Positions 47,644-57,135 of a stretch of 64,000 nt of DNA are shown here, piece after piece; position 1 is the stretch's first letter, and every line of letters starts with the position of its first letter. Origin of the DNA: Quadrisphaera sp. INWT6. Its GTDB lineage: Bacteria > Actinomycetota > Actinomycetes > Actinomycetales > Quadrisphaeraceae. The position numbers and the translations under genes were made by a program. The DNA is taken from the NCBI RefSeq assembly GCF_015390235.1, contig NZ_VUOH01000006.1, forward strand, positions 186,001 through 250,000. Direction: 5' to 3'. The notes beneath the pieces are model-generated. The model was not told where the DNA came from and did not search any database. It saw only the letters and a program-made list of their open reading frames with translations.

Positions 47644-49124
47644 TCAGCGGCGGTCGGGGACGGCGGGGAACACCGAGGTCCGCGTCTCGACGTCCTCCTG
47701 CTGCCGGCGCTCCCGCTCGGCGACGGCGCGCAGCTCGGACTCCACCCGCTCCTGCTCGTCGCGGAGCATCCGCTCGACCCTGTCGGCCTGCTCGGCCTCG
47801 CTGGGCCCGGCGAACGCCCGGGAGCGCTCGAGGGCGTCCATGCTGCCGGTGAAGAGGGAGTCGTCGCGGCGCTCGGGCACCGCCGGCGCCGACGGCGCGA
47901 CGGGCGGGAGCACCGTGGTCGCCGCGGTGGCCTCGCCGGTGGCCCGGCGCGGGGGCTGGGAGGTCCTCCGGGGGTCGTGGCCGGAGGGCTCGGGCACGGG
48001 CTCGACGCGCGCGGCCCGGGGCAGGGCCTCCTCGGCGGCGCCGGACAGCCCGGCGACGCGCAGTCGCGGCAGCCCCTCGGGTTGGCCGAGACCAGCCAGC
48101 GCACCATCGCCTCGCGGACGTGGCAGCGCAGGTCGAAGATCGTGGGCCCGTCCTGCGCGGAGACGAGGATGCGGACCTGCACGAAGCTGTCGACGGCGTC
48201 GGTGACCTGCAGCACGACGACGCGGCGGTCCCACAGCTCGTCGGCCTCGACCACGCGGTGCAGCTCGGTGCGCATGGCGTCGAAGTCGGTGTGCCAGTCG
48301 ACCTCGAGCATCACCACGCCGAGGATCTGGGAGTCCTTGCGGGTCCAGTGCTCGAACGGCGTCGAGGTGAAGTACGTCGAGGGCAGCACGTAGCGGCGGT
48401 CGTCCCAGACGTGGACCACCACGTAGGTGAGGGTGATCTCCTCGATGCGGCCCCAGAGGCCGTCGACCACCACGACGTCGTCGACGCGCAGCGCGTCGGT
48501 GAAGGCGAGCTGCAGCCCGGCGAAGACGTTGCTCAGCGAGCTCTGCGCGGCCAGGCCGGCGACCACGGACAGCAGGCCGGCGGAGGCGAAGATGCCGGTG
48601 CCGACCACGCGGGCCTCGGGGAAGGTCCACAGCATCGCGCCGGCGGTCAGCAGCGCGATGACGAGCAGCGCGATGCGGCGCAGGAAGATGATCTGGGTGC
48701 GCACGCGGCGGGCGTGGCGGTTGTCGGCCACGTCGATGCGGTACTTCTCGAGGAGCAGGTCCTCGGCGACCAGCACCGCCTTGGCCAGCAGCCAGCCGAT
48801 GCACGCGATCAGCGCCAGCAGCAGGGTGCTGCGCACGACGCCGAGCCAGGCGTCGTTGCCGGTCGACCTGACGAACACCTGCTGGACGGCCAGCGTCACG
48901 AGGATCCAGCGGAACGGGCCCTTGAGCCGGTTCGCCAGGGTCCGGGCCACCACGGACGTCCGGCCGATCCGCAGGACGACGGCGTGGACGACCATCCCCA
49001 CCACCAGCGCGCCCACCGCCGCACCCGCCGCCACGGCGACGAGCTGCAGGGCCTGGGTCCCGGTGAGAGGAGCGGTCGCTGCGGCGTCGTTGCCGTTGAA
49101 CAGGTCGATGAACGCTTCGAGCAT
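47644..49124 (-). pseudogene. MscS-family mechanosensitive channel, frameshifted near the C-terminus
   Basis: From ATG 49124: membrane segments AVGALVVGMVVHAVVLRIGR, TLLLALIACIGWLLAKAVLV and LLVIALLTAGAMLWTF, then the pore helix and MscS beta domain (GLLSVVAGLAAQSSLSNVFA, DALRVDDVVVVDGLWGRIEE, VVMLEVDWHTDFDAM). The frame breaks after WLVSANP near 48078-48083, where one missing C shifts to EGLPRLRVAGLSGAAEEALP and a polar tail ending RTSVFPAVPDRR. Repair gives 493 residues. The channel core is unaffected. It should release solutes on osmotic downshock. Confidence 0.83.
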
Positions 49125-49213
49125 GACGGGAGAGGGCCTCCGGGTCTGGGGCGGGTGGTGCGGGCGGTGCATCCACTGTCGCAGAAGATCCCGGGGTGCT
49201 GCACGCTCGCTGC

Positions 49214-50059
49214 GTGGCACCCCGGCGCCGGCTGGCGATCGTCCTGCTCGCGCTCGCGGTGGTCGCGGCGGTGGTCGCCGTCGTCGTGCTCGTGCGGCCG
49301 GCGGGGGGCGGTGGTGTGACCGGCGCCACGGGCCAGGGCTCGCGGGCTGCGGTCGACCAGTCCGCGCAGGGGGCGGTGCTCCTCGTGCCGGGCTACGGCG
49401 GGGGCACCGGCGGGCTGCAGGTGCTGGCCGGGGCGCTGGAGGCGGCGGGGCGGCAGGTGCGCGTGGTCCGGGCCGCGGGCGACGGCACGGGCGACCTCGC
49501 CGACCAGGTGGCCCCCCTGCAGCAGGCGGCCCAGGAGGCGCTGGACGACGGCGCACCGTCCGTCGACGTGGTCGGGTACTCGGCGGGTGGCGTGGTGGTC
49601 CGGCTGTGGCTCGCGGGCGAGGGCGCCGACGAGCCGGTGCGCCGCGTGGTGACCCTCGGCTCTCCCCACCAGGGCACCGACCTCGCCAGCTTCGCCGCGG
49701 TGAACGCCCCGCAGGACTGCCCCCTCGCCTGCCAGCAGCTGGAGCCCGGCAGCGACCTGCTCACCTCCCTGCCGCAGGTGCCGGGCGCCGACGACGGCGT
49801 CGCGTGGACCAGCGCCTGGTCGAGCAGCGACCAGGTGGTGGTGCCCCCGGCCGACGCCTCGTCGCTGCGCGGCGCGGTCGACGTCGAGCTGCAGCAGGTG
49901 TGCCCCGGCGCGGCCGTCGACCACGGCGGCCTCGTCACCGACCCGCTCCCCGTGGGGCTGGTCGACGCGGCGCTGGACGGCCCCGTGCTGGAGGCGGCGC
50001 CGCCGTCGTCCTCCTGCGCGGAGCTCACCGCCCGCGGACGGGCCCTGCTCGCCGGGTAG
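49214..50059 (+). CDS. Secreted or membrane-anchored lipase/esterase-like alpha/beta hydrolase
   Basis: 281 residues from GTG 49214. The N-terminal membrane anchor or signal is LAIVLLALAVVAAVVAVVVL. The hydrolase part has AVLLVPGYGGGTGGLQVLAG (oxyanion region), nucleophile Ser in VDVVGYSAGGVVVRLWLA, GSPHQGTDLASFAA and a likely catalytic His in AVDHGGLVTDP. These match the lipase_2/triacylglycerol lipase group of actinomycetes. The substrate is probably an ester lipid. Four Cys (CPLACQQ, QQVCPG, SSCAEL) suit an extracellular, disulfide-bonded protein. It is divergent from mscS. Confidence 0.85.
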   Translation: MAPRRRLAIVLLALAVVAAVVAVVVLVRPAGGGGVTGATGQGSRAAVDQSAQGAVLLVPGYGGGTGGLQVLAGALEAAGRQVRVVRAAGDGTGDLADQVAPLQQAAQEALDDGAPSVDVVGYSAGGVVVRLWLAGEGADEPVRRVVTLGSPHQGTDLASFAAVNAPQDCPLACQQLEPGSDLLTSLPQVPGADDGVAWTSAWSSSDQVVVPPADASSLRGAVDVELQQVCPGAAVDHGGLVTDPLPVGLVDAALDGPVLEAAPPSSSCAELTARGRALLAG

Positions 50060-50143
50060 TGGCGCTCAGGTGCGTGATCGTCGCGGAGGAGGGGGCGCCG
50101 GGCCAGGACGGTGACGACCTTGCGGCTCTGCGCCGGGTCAGCC

Positions 50144-50980
50144 TCAGCTGGTGACGTCGCGGGTGGTGAACGAGGCCCAAGCCGCGGCCAGGAGCACCCC
50201 CGCCCAGGCGAGCTGCACGAGCACGCCGCGCTGCACGTCGGTCCAGAGGACCGGGTCGCGGAAGAGGTCGACCCAGGCCAGCCAGTAGCGGGTGGGCAGC
50301 AGGTCGTGGACGGCGGAGGCGGCGTCGAGCCCCACCAGCACCGTGCTCGCCACGAGCAGCGCCAGCCCGCCGAGGGCGGCGACCAGGGGTGAGTCGACGA
50401 GCGTCGACAGCAGCAGCGCCAGCGCCGCCACCCCGATCATCGAGACCGAGACGTAGGCCATCACCAGCAGCGTGCGGACCAGGAGCTCCTGCGTCGACAG
50501 GGCCGTCCCCGACAGCGACGCCGTGGTGGTGCCGAGCGCGTCGGGGCGGGTCCCGAGCAGCTGGGTGCCGGCCACGAGCGACACCAGGGCGACGGCGATG
50601 ACGGCGCCGAACGTGAACGCGAGCACCGCGAAGAGCTTGGCCACCAGCAGCCGGGTCCGACCGACGGGCCGCACGAGCAGGTAGCGCAGGGTGCCGGCCT
50701 GGGCCTCCCCCGCCACGGCGTCGCCGGCGACCACGCAGACCGCCACCGGCAGGAAGATCGGCACGACGATGCCCAGCGCCGCCGCCGGGTAGAGCTGGCC
50801 GTTGCCGAGCACCGCCGACAGGAACGCCGGCCCCTGCCCGGGCCGGGGCGCCAGCTCGCTGGTCGCCAGGAACGCCGCGACCACCACGGGCAGGGCGCAC
50901 AGCAGCGCCACCGAGACCCAGGTCCGCGGCCGCAGGGCGAGCTTGCGCAGCTCCACCCAGGTCAGCGCCGCCAGCTTCAC
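50144..50980 (-). CDS. ABC-2 type permease
   Basis: 278 residues from GTG 50980, overlapping the ATPase stop by 4 bases. It has six membrane segments, among them VALLCALPVVVAAFLAT, ALGIVVPIFLPVAVCVVAGD, FAVLAFTFGAVIAVALVSLV and GVAALALLLSTLVDS. The motif VAGEAQAGTLRYLLVRPVGRTRLLVAK is the ABC-2 coupling region. It forms an exporter with the adjacent ATPase; the substrate is unknown. NatAB-like or drug export are options. Confidence 0.88.
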   Translation of the reverse strand: MKLAALTWVELRKLALRPRTWVSVALLCALPVVVAAFLATSELAPRPGQGPAFLSAVLGNGQLYPAAALGIVVPIFLPVAVCVVAGDAVAGEAQAGTLRYLLVRPVGRTRLLVAKLFAVLAFTFGAVIAVALVSLVAGTQLLGTRPDALGTTTASLSGTALSTQELLVRTLLVMAYVSVSMIGVAALALLLSTLVDSPLVAALGGLALLVASTVLVGLDAASAVHDLLPTRYWLAWVDLFRDPVLWTDVQRGVLVQLAWAGVLLAAAWASFTTRDVTS

Positions 50981-51906
50981 CGCGCCACCCCCGCGCCCTC
51001 GCCGACCGCGGTGGTCCGCGCCAGGACGACGTCGGTCAGCGTGCGGCGCTCCACCACGGCCTCCCGGACCGCGAGGCCGCCGCGCACCAGGTCACCCACC
51101 ACGTCGCCCTCGTCGGCGACCACGAGGCTCCGCCCGCACGGCGGCTCGAGCAGCCGCCTCCCGAGCACGCGCTCGGCAGTACCGGTCTCAGCACCGGAGA
51201 GGGTCACGACCAGGCGTCCGGTGGGGGCGCGCAGCGCGTCGACGTCGTCCTGGACCACGAGGTGGCCCCGGTCCATGACGCCGACGCGCGTGCACAGGTG
51301 CTCGACCTCGGACAGCAGGTGGCTGGACACGAGCAGCGTGGTGCCCTGCGCCGACAGCTGGAGCAGCAGGTCGGTCACCAGGGCGATGCCCTGCGGGTCG
51401 AGGCCGTTCGTGGGCTCGTCGAGCACCAGCAGCCGCGGGCGCCGGACCAGCGCGGACGCGATGCCGAGCCGCTGGCGCATGCCGAGGGAGTAGGCCCGCA
51501 CGGGGCGTCGGCCCACCTGGGCCAGGCCCACGGCCTCGAGCGCCGCCTCCACGCGGGCGCGGCGGGTGCGGCGCCCCCCGGGCGTCGGGACGGCGGCGTC
51601 GAGCAGGCGCAGGTTCGCCCGCCCGGACAGGTGCCCGATGGCCGCCGGGCCCTCGACCATCGCGCCGACCTGGGGCAGCACGCGCGCGGCGTCACCGGGG
51701 ACGCGGCCGCCGAGCACCCGGACGCGACCCGACGTGGGCAGCACCAGGCCCAGGAGCATCCGCACGGTGGTGGTCTTGCCCGACCCGTTGGGGCCGAGGA
51801 AGCCGTAGCGGTCGCCCTCCGCGACGCGCAGGTCGACGTCGGTGACCGCCTGCACCCGGCCGAAGCGCTTGGTGAGGCCGGTGGTCTCGACGGCGAGGTC
51901 GCTCAC
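50977..51906 (-). CDS. ABC transporter ATPase, DrrA/NatA type
   Basis: 309 residues from GTG 51906. Walker A GPNGSGKTTTVRMLLG, signature YSLGMRQRLGIASALV (the LGMRQR form usual in ABC-2 partners), Walker B LLVLDEPTNGLDPQG, switch His in LLVSSHLLSEVEHLC. The C-terminal 85 residues form the extra domain common to this type. It is coupled to the permease. The LolA-like gene lies upstream with only 31 bases between, so the three may be one operon. Confidence 0.92.
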   Translation of the reverse strand: MSDLAVETTGLTKRFGRVQAVTDVDLRVAEGDRYGFLGPNGSGKTTTVRMLLGLVLPTSGRVRVLGGRVPGDAARVLPQVGAMVEGPAAIGHLSGRANLRLLDAAVPTPGGRRTRRARVEAALEAVGLAQVGRRPVRAYSLGMRQRLGIASALVRRPRLLVLDEPTNGLDPQGIALVTDLLLQLSAQGTTLLVSSHLLSEVEHLCTRVGVMDRGHLVVQDDVDALRAPTGRLVVTLSGAETGTAERVLGRRLLEPPCGRSLVVADEGDVVGDLVRGGLAVREAVVERRTLTDVVLARTTAVGEGAGVAR

Positions 51907-51942
51907 GGGCGGGTCACGGGGCGGGTCACGGGGCGGGTCACG
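51907..51942. repeat. Three direct 12-bp repeats
   Basis: GTCACG recurs at 51913, 51925 and 51937 in a GGGCGGGTCACG unit. The third copy contains the TGA stop of the LolA-like gene (51938-51940), and the array fills the whole space to the ATPase start. Confidence 0.6.
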
Positions 51943-53128
51943 GGCGGCGCTCCGGTGGGTCGGTGGTCAGCTCGGCGGCGGCGCGGCTGAGGAGCTCGGG
52001 CTGCACCGCGCCGGAGACGAGGTACGCGCGGCCCCCGCCGTCGCCACGCGCCCCGGGGACCACGACGACGGCGGCGCTCAGCGCACCGGCGCGCACGAGC
52101 GCCGTCCGCGCCTGGAGGTCGAGGTCTCCGGCCGGGGGCTCGAGGGGACCGGCGCCGGCGGCCTCGGCGGCGCGCAGCGCCTGGCGGCCCTGGTCGACGG
52201 GCAGGGACACGACGGCGAGGCGCAGCAGCCCGGTGCCGTAGGCGACGGCGCCCGCGGAGCTCGGGTCCTGCAGGGCCGGCAGCCCCGCCAGGTCTGTCGG
52301 GAGCAGCCACGGCGCAGCGGTCGCGGCGCCGGCGGCGACGTCGGTCTCGGCGGTGCGGACGGTGGCGCCCTGCGGCGCGGGGACGGTGAGGGCCACCGGG
52401 TCGGGGCTCGTGGGGGTGACCTGGTCGAACGAGCTGGCGATGACGGGTCCGCCCACCACGTCGACGACGTCGACGGCGAGCGGCAGCCCGGTGGCCCTGT
52501 CGACCCAGAGGTCGGCGTGGTCCACCGTCGAGAGGTCGGCCTCCTGCGCGTCGGGGCGCAGGCGCACGCCGTCGGCCAGCCGGCCCGCGACGACGCGCTC
52601 GCCGAGCCCGGTGGCCCTGCTCGCCGCGTCGTCGGGCGTCGCCCCGGCGAGCAGCGAGCGGGCGAGCGCCGGGGGCAGCAGGTCGGAGGCGCGGGGCAGC
52701 CGGGCGCCGGACAGCGGCGCGCCGGTGGTGAGGACGTCGCGCTCGTAGTCCCACCCCGTCAGCTGGCCGCCGGAGGCGTACAGGCCCCGCTCCCCCGTGG
52801 TGGTGAGGACGTCGGTGCGCCAGCTCTGCTCGCTCGCCCACCAGGTGCGGGTGCGGGTGCTCTCGCCCACGAGCGCGGCGACGTCGCCGAGGCGCGGCAG
52901 GTCGGGCAGGCCCAGGGCGCCGCTGCTCGTGGCGGTGCCGGTGAAGGGGACGCCGGCCGACGCGGCCGCGCGGGCCAGGACCTGCTCGACGCCCTCGTCG
53001 GGGGCTGCGGAGCCGCCGGCGCTCCACGCCGGCCTGCCGGTCAGCGCCGCGGTGACCAGCAGCGCGGTGCCGCAGACGACGGCCGCCCAGCGCAGGGCGG
53101 CGGCCCGGCGGTGCGGGGCGGCGGGCAC
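51938..53128 (-). CDS. LolA-like exported or membrane-anchored protein
   Basis: 396 residues from GTG 53128, with a TANNNT box 6 bases upstream. The N-terminal signal/anchor is WAAVVCGTALLVTAALTGRP. The body resembles the LolA/RseB-like half-barrel of actinobacterial sigma-regulator or lipoprotein-carrier relatives (WWASEQSWRTDVLTTTGERG, DLWVDRATGLPLAVDVVDVV, SFDQVTPTSPDPVALTVPAP). Homologues often sit next to an ABC-2 exporter as here. A role in handling a lipid or in sensing is only inferred. Confidence 0.72.
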   Translation of the reverse strand: MPAAPHRRAAALRWAAVVCGTALLVTAALTGRPAWSAGGSAAPDEGVEQVLARAAASAGVPFTGTATSSGALGLPDLPRLGDVAALVGESTRTRTWWASEQSWRTDVLTTTGERGLYASGGQLTGWDYERDVLTTGAPLSGARLPRASDLLPPALARSLLAGATPDDAASRATGLGERVVAGRLADGVRLRPDAQEADLSTVDHADLWVDRATGLPLAVDVVDVVGGPVIASSFDQVTPTSPDPVALTVPAPQGATVRTAETDVAAGAATAAPWLLPTDLAGLPALQDPSSAGAVAYGTGLLRLAVVSLPVDQGRQALRAAEAAGAGPLEPPAGDLDLQARTALVRAGALSAAVVVVPGARGDGGGRAYLVSGAVQPELLSRAAAELTTDPPERRP

Positions 53129-53134
53129 CGCTGC

Positions 53135-53140
53135 ACGGTA
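53135..53140 (-). promoter_or_regulatory. Leaderless-type -10 box of the LolA-like gene
   Basis: Minus-strand TACCGT, 6 bases before GTG 53128. Confidence 0.45.
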
Positions 53141-53188
53141 CGTCCCGTCCCTGGGAGCGCCCCTGTGCCCGTCTCCGCGGGGAGGGGG

Positions 53189-53620
53189 TCAGCGGCTGTG
53201 CAGGGCCACGAGGGTGGCCAGGCGCTTCGCCTCGGCGTCGCCCAGGGCGCCGTCGGCGCGCTGGATCCCCATGACGGCGAGGGTGTCGCCGTCGGAGAGG
53301 TCGAGCTGCACCCACGGGCGGCCGCCGCCGAACGAGACGCCCACGACCTCGGCCCACTCCAGCCGCCGCCGCTTGACGAGGTTGCGCACGAAGAGCCCGT
53401 CCCGGTCGGGCACGGCCACCACGCGCGCCTGCAGGACGCAGAAGGCCGCGACCAGCAGCCCAGTGCCGATGAAGCTCGCGCGGTCACCCGGCGTGAGCCC
53501 CCACACCAGCGCCGAGAGGCCGATGCCCCACAGCACCGCGACGACGGCGACCACCTGGGAGACGCGGCGACCGCGCACCGGGCGGAACGGCGCGTAGAGC
53601 TCGGCGTCGGACGTGCTCAC
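53189..53620 (-). CDS. PH-domain-like small membrane protein
   Basis: 143 residues from GTG 53620, seven bases after the hisG stop. Two membrane segments (VVAVVAVLWGIGLSALVWGL, FIGTGLLVAAFCVLQA) are followed by a PH-like beta barrel (VVAVPDRDGLFVRNLVKRRR, LEWAEVVGVSFGGGRPWVQL). This is the bPH_6 layout often found after hisG in actinomycetes. The function is unknown. Confidence 0.8.
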   Translation of the reverse strand: MSTSDAELYAPFRPVRGRRVSQVVAVVAVLWGIGLSALVWGLTPGDRASFIGTGLLVAAFCVLQARVVAVPDRDGLFVRNLVKRRRLEWAEVVGVSFGGGRPWVQLDLSDGDTLAVMGIQRADGALGDAEAKRLATLVALHSR

Positions 53621-53627
53621 GGGGAGG

Positions 53628-54530
53628 TCACAGGCGGCAGGCGTGGATGGTGGTCACCAGGATGGCGCGGGCGCCCAGGTCGTAGAGGTCGTCCATCACC
53701 TTGTTGGTGCCCGCGCGGGGCACCATGGCGCGCACGGCGGCCCAGGCCGGGTCGGCCAGCGGCGCGACCGTCGGCGACTCCAGGCCCGGGGTCAGCGCGC
53801 AGGCGGCGTCGAGGTGCTCGCGCGGCACGTCGTAGTCGACCATCACGTACTGGCGGGCCACGAGCACGCCCTGGATGCGCCGCAGCAGCACCTCCAGGCC
53901 GGCGGGGCGGTGCGCGCCGCCCTCGGCACCGGCGTCGCGGCGGGTGATGACCACGGCCTCGGAGCGCAGGATCGGCTCGCCGAAGACCGCCAGGCCCGCC
54001 GAGCGCAGCGTGGAGCCGGTCTCGACGACGTCGGCGATGGCGTCGGCCACCCCCAGCTGCACGGCGGTCTCGACGGCGCCGTCGAGCCGGACGACGGCGG
54101 AGGCGCTGACCCCGGCGGCGGCGAGGTGGTCCTCCACGAGGCCGGCGTAGCTGGTCGCGATGCGCCTGCCCTCGAGGCCGGTGACGTCGAGGCCGTCGGA
54201 GACCTGGGCGGCGGGACCGGCGAAGCGGAAGGTGGAGGCGCCGAAGCCCAGCTGCATGACCTCCTCGGCCTCCGCGCGGGAGTCGAGCAGCAGGTCGCGG
54301 CCGGTGATGCCGACGTCGAGGGTGCCCGAGCCCACGTAGAGCGCGATGTCGCGCGGGCGCAGGAAGAAGAACTCCGCGCCGTTCTCCGGGTCGGCGAGGA
54401 CGAGCTCGCGGCCCTCGCGGCGGGTGGCGTACCCGGCCTCGCGCAGCAGCTGGGCGGCGGGCTCGGACAGCGACCCCTTGTTGGGGACGGCGATCCGCAG
54501 GGGCTGGGTGCTCATCTGGGTGCTGCTCAC
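53628..54530 (-). CDS. hisG: ATP phosphoribosyltransferase, long form
   Basis: 300 residues from GTG 54530 (4-base overlap with hisE); ATG 54515 is a possible alternative. Catalytic part: [80 protein letters not shown]. The C-terminal regulatory domain ([40 protein letters not shown]) makes it the hexameric, histidine-inhibited form, so HisZ is not needed. It catalyses the first step of histidine synthesis. Confidence 0.96.
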   Translation of the reverse strand: MSSTQMSTQPLRIAVPNKGSLSEPAAQLLREAGYATRREGRELVLADPENGAEFFFLRPRDIALYVGSGTLDVGITGRDLLLDSRAEAEEVMQLGFGASTFRFAGPAAQVSDGLDVTGLEGRRIATSYAGLVEDHLAAAGVSASAVVRLDGAVETAVQLGVADAIADVVETGSTLRSAGLAVFGEPILRSEAVVITRRDAGAEGGAHRPAGLEVLLRRIQGVLVARQYVMVDYDVPREHLDAACALTPGLESPTVAPLADPAWAAVRAMVPRAGTNKVMDDLYDLGARAILVTTIHACRL

Positions 54531-54790
54531 AGGTGCTCGTAGACGTCGTCGAGGCCCAGACCGGAGGCGATCATGAGCACCTGTGCGTGGTAGAGCAGCT
54601 GGGAGATCTCCTCAGCGGCGCGCTCGGGCCCCTCGTGCTCCGCGGCCATCCACGACTCGGCGGCCTCCTCCACCAGCTTCTTGCCGATGGCGTGGACGCC
54701 GGCGTCGAGCTCGGCGACGGTGCGGGAGCCGGCGGGGCGCTCGGCGGCCTTGGCGGACAGCTCGGCGAAGAGCTGCTCGAACGACTTCAC
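54527..54790 (-). CDS. hisE: Phosphoribosyl-ATP diphosphatase
   Basis: 87 residues from GTG 54790. All-alpha MazG-like fold: [40 protein letters not shown] and [20 protein letters not shown] with the Mg-binding EExxE and ExxD/E pairs. It hydrolyses PR-ATP to PR-AMP for HisI. The hisE-hisG pair is the actinobacterial arrangement (Rv2122c-Rv2121c). Confidence 0.95.
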   Translation of the reverse strand: MKSFEQLFAELSAKAAERPAGSRTVAELDAGVHAIGKKLVEEAAESWMAAEHEGPERAAEEISQLLYHAQVLMIASGLGLDDVYEHL

Positions 54791-54798
54791 GAGCCGCC

Positions 54799-54804
54799 AG
54801 CCTA
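54799..54804 (-). promoter_or_regulatory. Leaderless-type -10 box of hisE
   Basis: Minus-strand TAGGCT, 8 bases before GTG 54790, the same box and nearly the same spacing as at polA and hisF. Confidence 0.45.
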
Positions 54805-54872
54805 GGGCCGACCCCCGACCGGCCCGACGGCCCCTGCCCCCGGCCCGCCCGTCCGGCCGATCGAGGGGGTGC

Positions 54873-55322
54873 TCAGGCGACCGAGGCGACGACGACGCCC
54901 GCCATCGCCAGCTGGAAGGCCGACGTCACCCACGCCGCCGGGTGCATGGCCCCCGACGGCAGGTGGGCGCAGACCAGCTCGCCGAGCCTGCCGGGGGTGA
55001 GGAGGTCGAGCACGAACAGCGCCAGCGCCTGCATGACGATGCCCACGAGCCCGAACACCACGGTCCACAGCAGGGCCGCGCCGAAGCCCGCGTCGGCGTT
55101 GCGCCAGATGGTCGTGAAGGTGATGAGCCCCACGCCGAGGGCACCCGCGGCGGTGACGAGAGCGGCTCCCGGCTCGGCGTCGCGGAACACCCGCTGCGCC
55201 AGGCGGCCGGGGACCACGAGGTCGAGGGCGTAGAAGCCCACGAGCAGGAGCCCGAGCCCCACCGCCGTGTACGCCGCCGCGGCCCCGACCGCCGCCGCCA
55301 ACCCGACCGTCATCTCGTCCAC
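54873..55322 (-). CDS. DUF350 membrane protein, YjfL-like
   Basis: 149 residues from GTG 55322, preceded by AGGAGG. It has four membrane segments ([72 protein letters not shown]) in the two-fold repeat of DUF350. It follows the ATP-grasp gene and the small lipoprotein gene. In E. coli the homologous set is yjfL (DUF350), yjfM (DUF1190) and yjfC (glutathionylspermidine synthase-like). The function is unknown. Confidence 0.82.
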   Translation of the reverse strand: MDEMTVGLAAAVGAAAAYTAVGLGLLLVGFYALDLVVPGRLAQRVFRDAEPGAALVTAAGALGVGLITFTTIWRNADAGFGAALLWTVVFGLVGIVMQALALFVLDLLTPGRLGELVCAHLPSGAMHPAAWVTSAFQLAMAGVVVASVA

Positions 55323-55349
55323 CGGACCTCCTGCTCGATCACTGGTGCA

Positions 55350-56564
55350 TCACTCGCCGAGCCACTGCTCGCGCTGGGCCGGGCTGGGCGCCGGGCCGTC
55401 GATGTGGTGCGGCACGAAGCGCGCGAAGTAGTCGGTCACCGGGGAGTCGCTCTCGCGGATGCCGCACCCGGCGGCCCGCCCGTCGACCACCCACGAGCCG
55501 ACCACGGCCTTGTTGCCGTCGAAGTCGGGCATGCGCACGTACTGCTGGTAGACGAAGCCCTCGGCGCCGTAGTCACCGGGCTGCACCAGCGATAGGTCGC
55601 GGGAGGAGACCTCGATGTTGTCGCCCTCGCGCCCGTGCAGGGGCTTCTTGACCCACTCGGTCATGCCGTCGGGGGCGTCCATCGAGGCCGGCAGCAGGTT
55701 CTCGTGTCCGGGGAAGCACCGCCACAGGGCCACGAGCAGCGCCTTGTTGGACAGCACCGCCTTCCACAGCGGCTCCAGCCACAGCGTCGAGCCCTGCTCC
55801 AGGGTGGTCAGCGCGTGGGCGCCGAAGTCCTCGGCGAGCACGTCCTCCCAGGGGTAGAGCTTGAAGAGCACCTCGACGACGTCGTCGTGCAGCCCCACGA
55901 ACCGCTGCGCGTCGGGGTTCCACCCGAGCTGCTCGACCTGCAGCTGGCGCGCGTCCCACCCGGCCTGCTGGGCGCAGTCGCGCAGGTAGCCGACGGTCAT
56001 CTCCTCCTCGCCGGAGGTCTCCGCGCCCAGGTGCGCCAGGTGCAGCACGGACCGGCCGCTGCGCTGGCGGATCCCCCGCCAGGCCTCCACGAGCCGCTCG
56101 TGCAGGGAGTTCCACTGGTCGAGCTCGGGGGCGACGTCCTGCAGCCAGTACCACTGGGCCACGCTCGCCTCGACGAGGCCGGTGGGGGTGTCGGCGTTGT
56201 ACTCGAGCACCTTGGCGGGCTGGTCGTCGCGACCGTCGAAGCGGAGGTCGAAGCGCCCGTACAGCGACGGCGGCGCAGCGGCGAGCGACGCGCGCGCCGC
56301 CTCCAGCGCCCCCGGCGGGAGGCCCAGGTCTCCCAGGGCGCCGCTGCAGAGGTACCGGGCGGCCTCGACGCACATCTCGTGGGCCCGCTCCGTGACGCCC
56401 TCGAGGTGGTCGACCTCGTCGGCGCCCAGCACGTAGGCGGCCCGCTCGAACCAGTACTCCTGCTCGCCGAGCCCGTTGCGCGCCGGCGTCATCGGGTAGA
56501 CGAGCCCCTGCGACTCCACGGTCTCGCGCCACCCGGGGCGCGGCGTCGTGCGGATGCGCCGCAC
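55350..56564 (-). CDS. Glutathionylspermidine synthase-like ATP-grasp protein, YgiC/YjfC type
   Basis: 404 residues from GTG 56564, starting two bases after the preceding stop. GSP_synth family features: YPMTPARNGLGEQEYWFERA, LYGRFDLRFDGRDDQPAKVL, EYNADTPTGLVEAS, VLFKLYPWEDVLAEDFG, EWVKKPLHGREGDNIEVSS, AVVGSWVVDGRAAGCGIRES. The N-terminal amidase domain of E. coli Gsp is absent. YgiC-type proteins bind ATP but do not make glutathionylspermidine. The ligated substrate here is unknown, and actinobacteria use mycothiol rather than glutathione. Confidence 0.88.
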   Translation of the reverse strand: MRRIRTTPRPGWRETVESQGLVYPMTPARNGLGEQEYWFERAAYVLGADEVDHLEGVTERAHEMCVEAARYLCSGALGDLGLPPGALEAARASLAAAPPSLYGRFDLRFDGRDDQPAKVLEYNADTPTGLVEASVAQWYWLQDVAPELDQWNSLHERLVEAWRGIRQRSGRSVLHLAHLGAETSGEEEMTVGYLRDCAQQAGWDARQLQVEQLGWNPDAQRFVGLHDDVVEVLFKLYPWEDVLAEDFGAHALTTLEQGSTLWLEPLWKAVLSNKALLVALWRCFPGHENLLPASMDAPDGMTEWVKKPLHGREGDNIEVSSRDLSLVQPGDYGAEGFVYQQYVRMPDFDGNKAVVGSWVVDGRAAGCGIRESDSPVTDYFARFVPHHIDGPAPSPAQREQWLGE

Positions 56565-56565
56565 G

Positions 56566-57081
56566 TCAGCTGCCGGCCTTCGAGCCGCTGCCGAGCCCGC
56601 CGCGCACCGTGCTACCCGACTCCGACGCACTCAGCACGCGCCCGCTGGACGACGACGACGCCGTGCGCAGGCTCTCCGACGACACGGTGCCCCCGTTGCG
56701 GTCGGCGCCCCCGGAGACGTAGCTGGTGCCGGTCGGCACGGTGCGGACGTAGTCGCTGCCCTCGCGGAACGTGCTGACCGGCGACCCGACAGCGGGGAAG
56801 GACCGACCGCGCAGGAAGTAGTACCAGAGCAGGCCCGACCCGACGCCGCCCCCGTGGTAGCCGCCGTTGCCGTCGTCGTCGTCGCAGACGTCGTCGTCGA
56901 CGCGCTGGCCGGTGGCCGGGTCGACGCAGACGCCCTGGTACTGCGCGTCGTCGGCGGAGGTGCCGGGGCTGGCCGTGGCCGGCCCCGCGGTGCCGCTGCT
57001 CGAGGTGTCCGAGGAGCATCCCGCGAGGGCCAGCGCCAGGGACGACGTGATGACGAGCGGCACCGCCGCCGACTTCCTCAC
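56566..57081 (-). CDS. Small lipoprotein paired with the ATP-grasp gene
   Basis: 171 residues from GTG 57081 (MRKSAAVPLVITSSLALALA, lipobox LAGC). After a Ser/Thr/Gly linker comes QGVCVDPATGQRVDDDVC with a Cys pair and an Asp run (CDDDDGNGG), then a Gly-rich GGYHGGGVGSGLLWYYFLRG. The Ser-rich tail is low-complexity. This layout (lipoprotein, acidic loop, aromatic-Gly stretch) resembles DUF1190/YgiB-like proteins only loosely. It probably acts outside the membrane with the DUF350 protein. Confidence 0.72.
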   Translation of the reverse strand: MRKSAAVPLVITSSLALALAGCSSDTSSSGTAGPATASPGTSADDAQYQGVCVDPATGQRVDDDVCDDDDGNGGYHGGGVGSGLLWYYFLRGRSFPAVGSPVSTFREGSDYVRTVPTGTSYVSGGADRNGGTVSSESLRTASSSSSGRVLSASESGSTVRGGLGSGSKAGS

Positions 57082-57135
57082 CGCTGGACCCCCGTGGTCG
57101 TCTCCGAGATCGGGACCATCGACAGGGGCACCACC

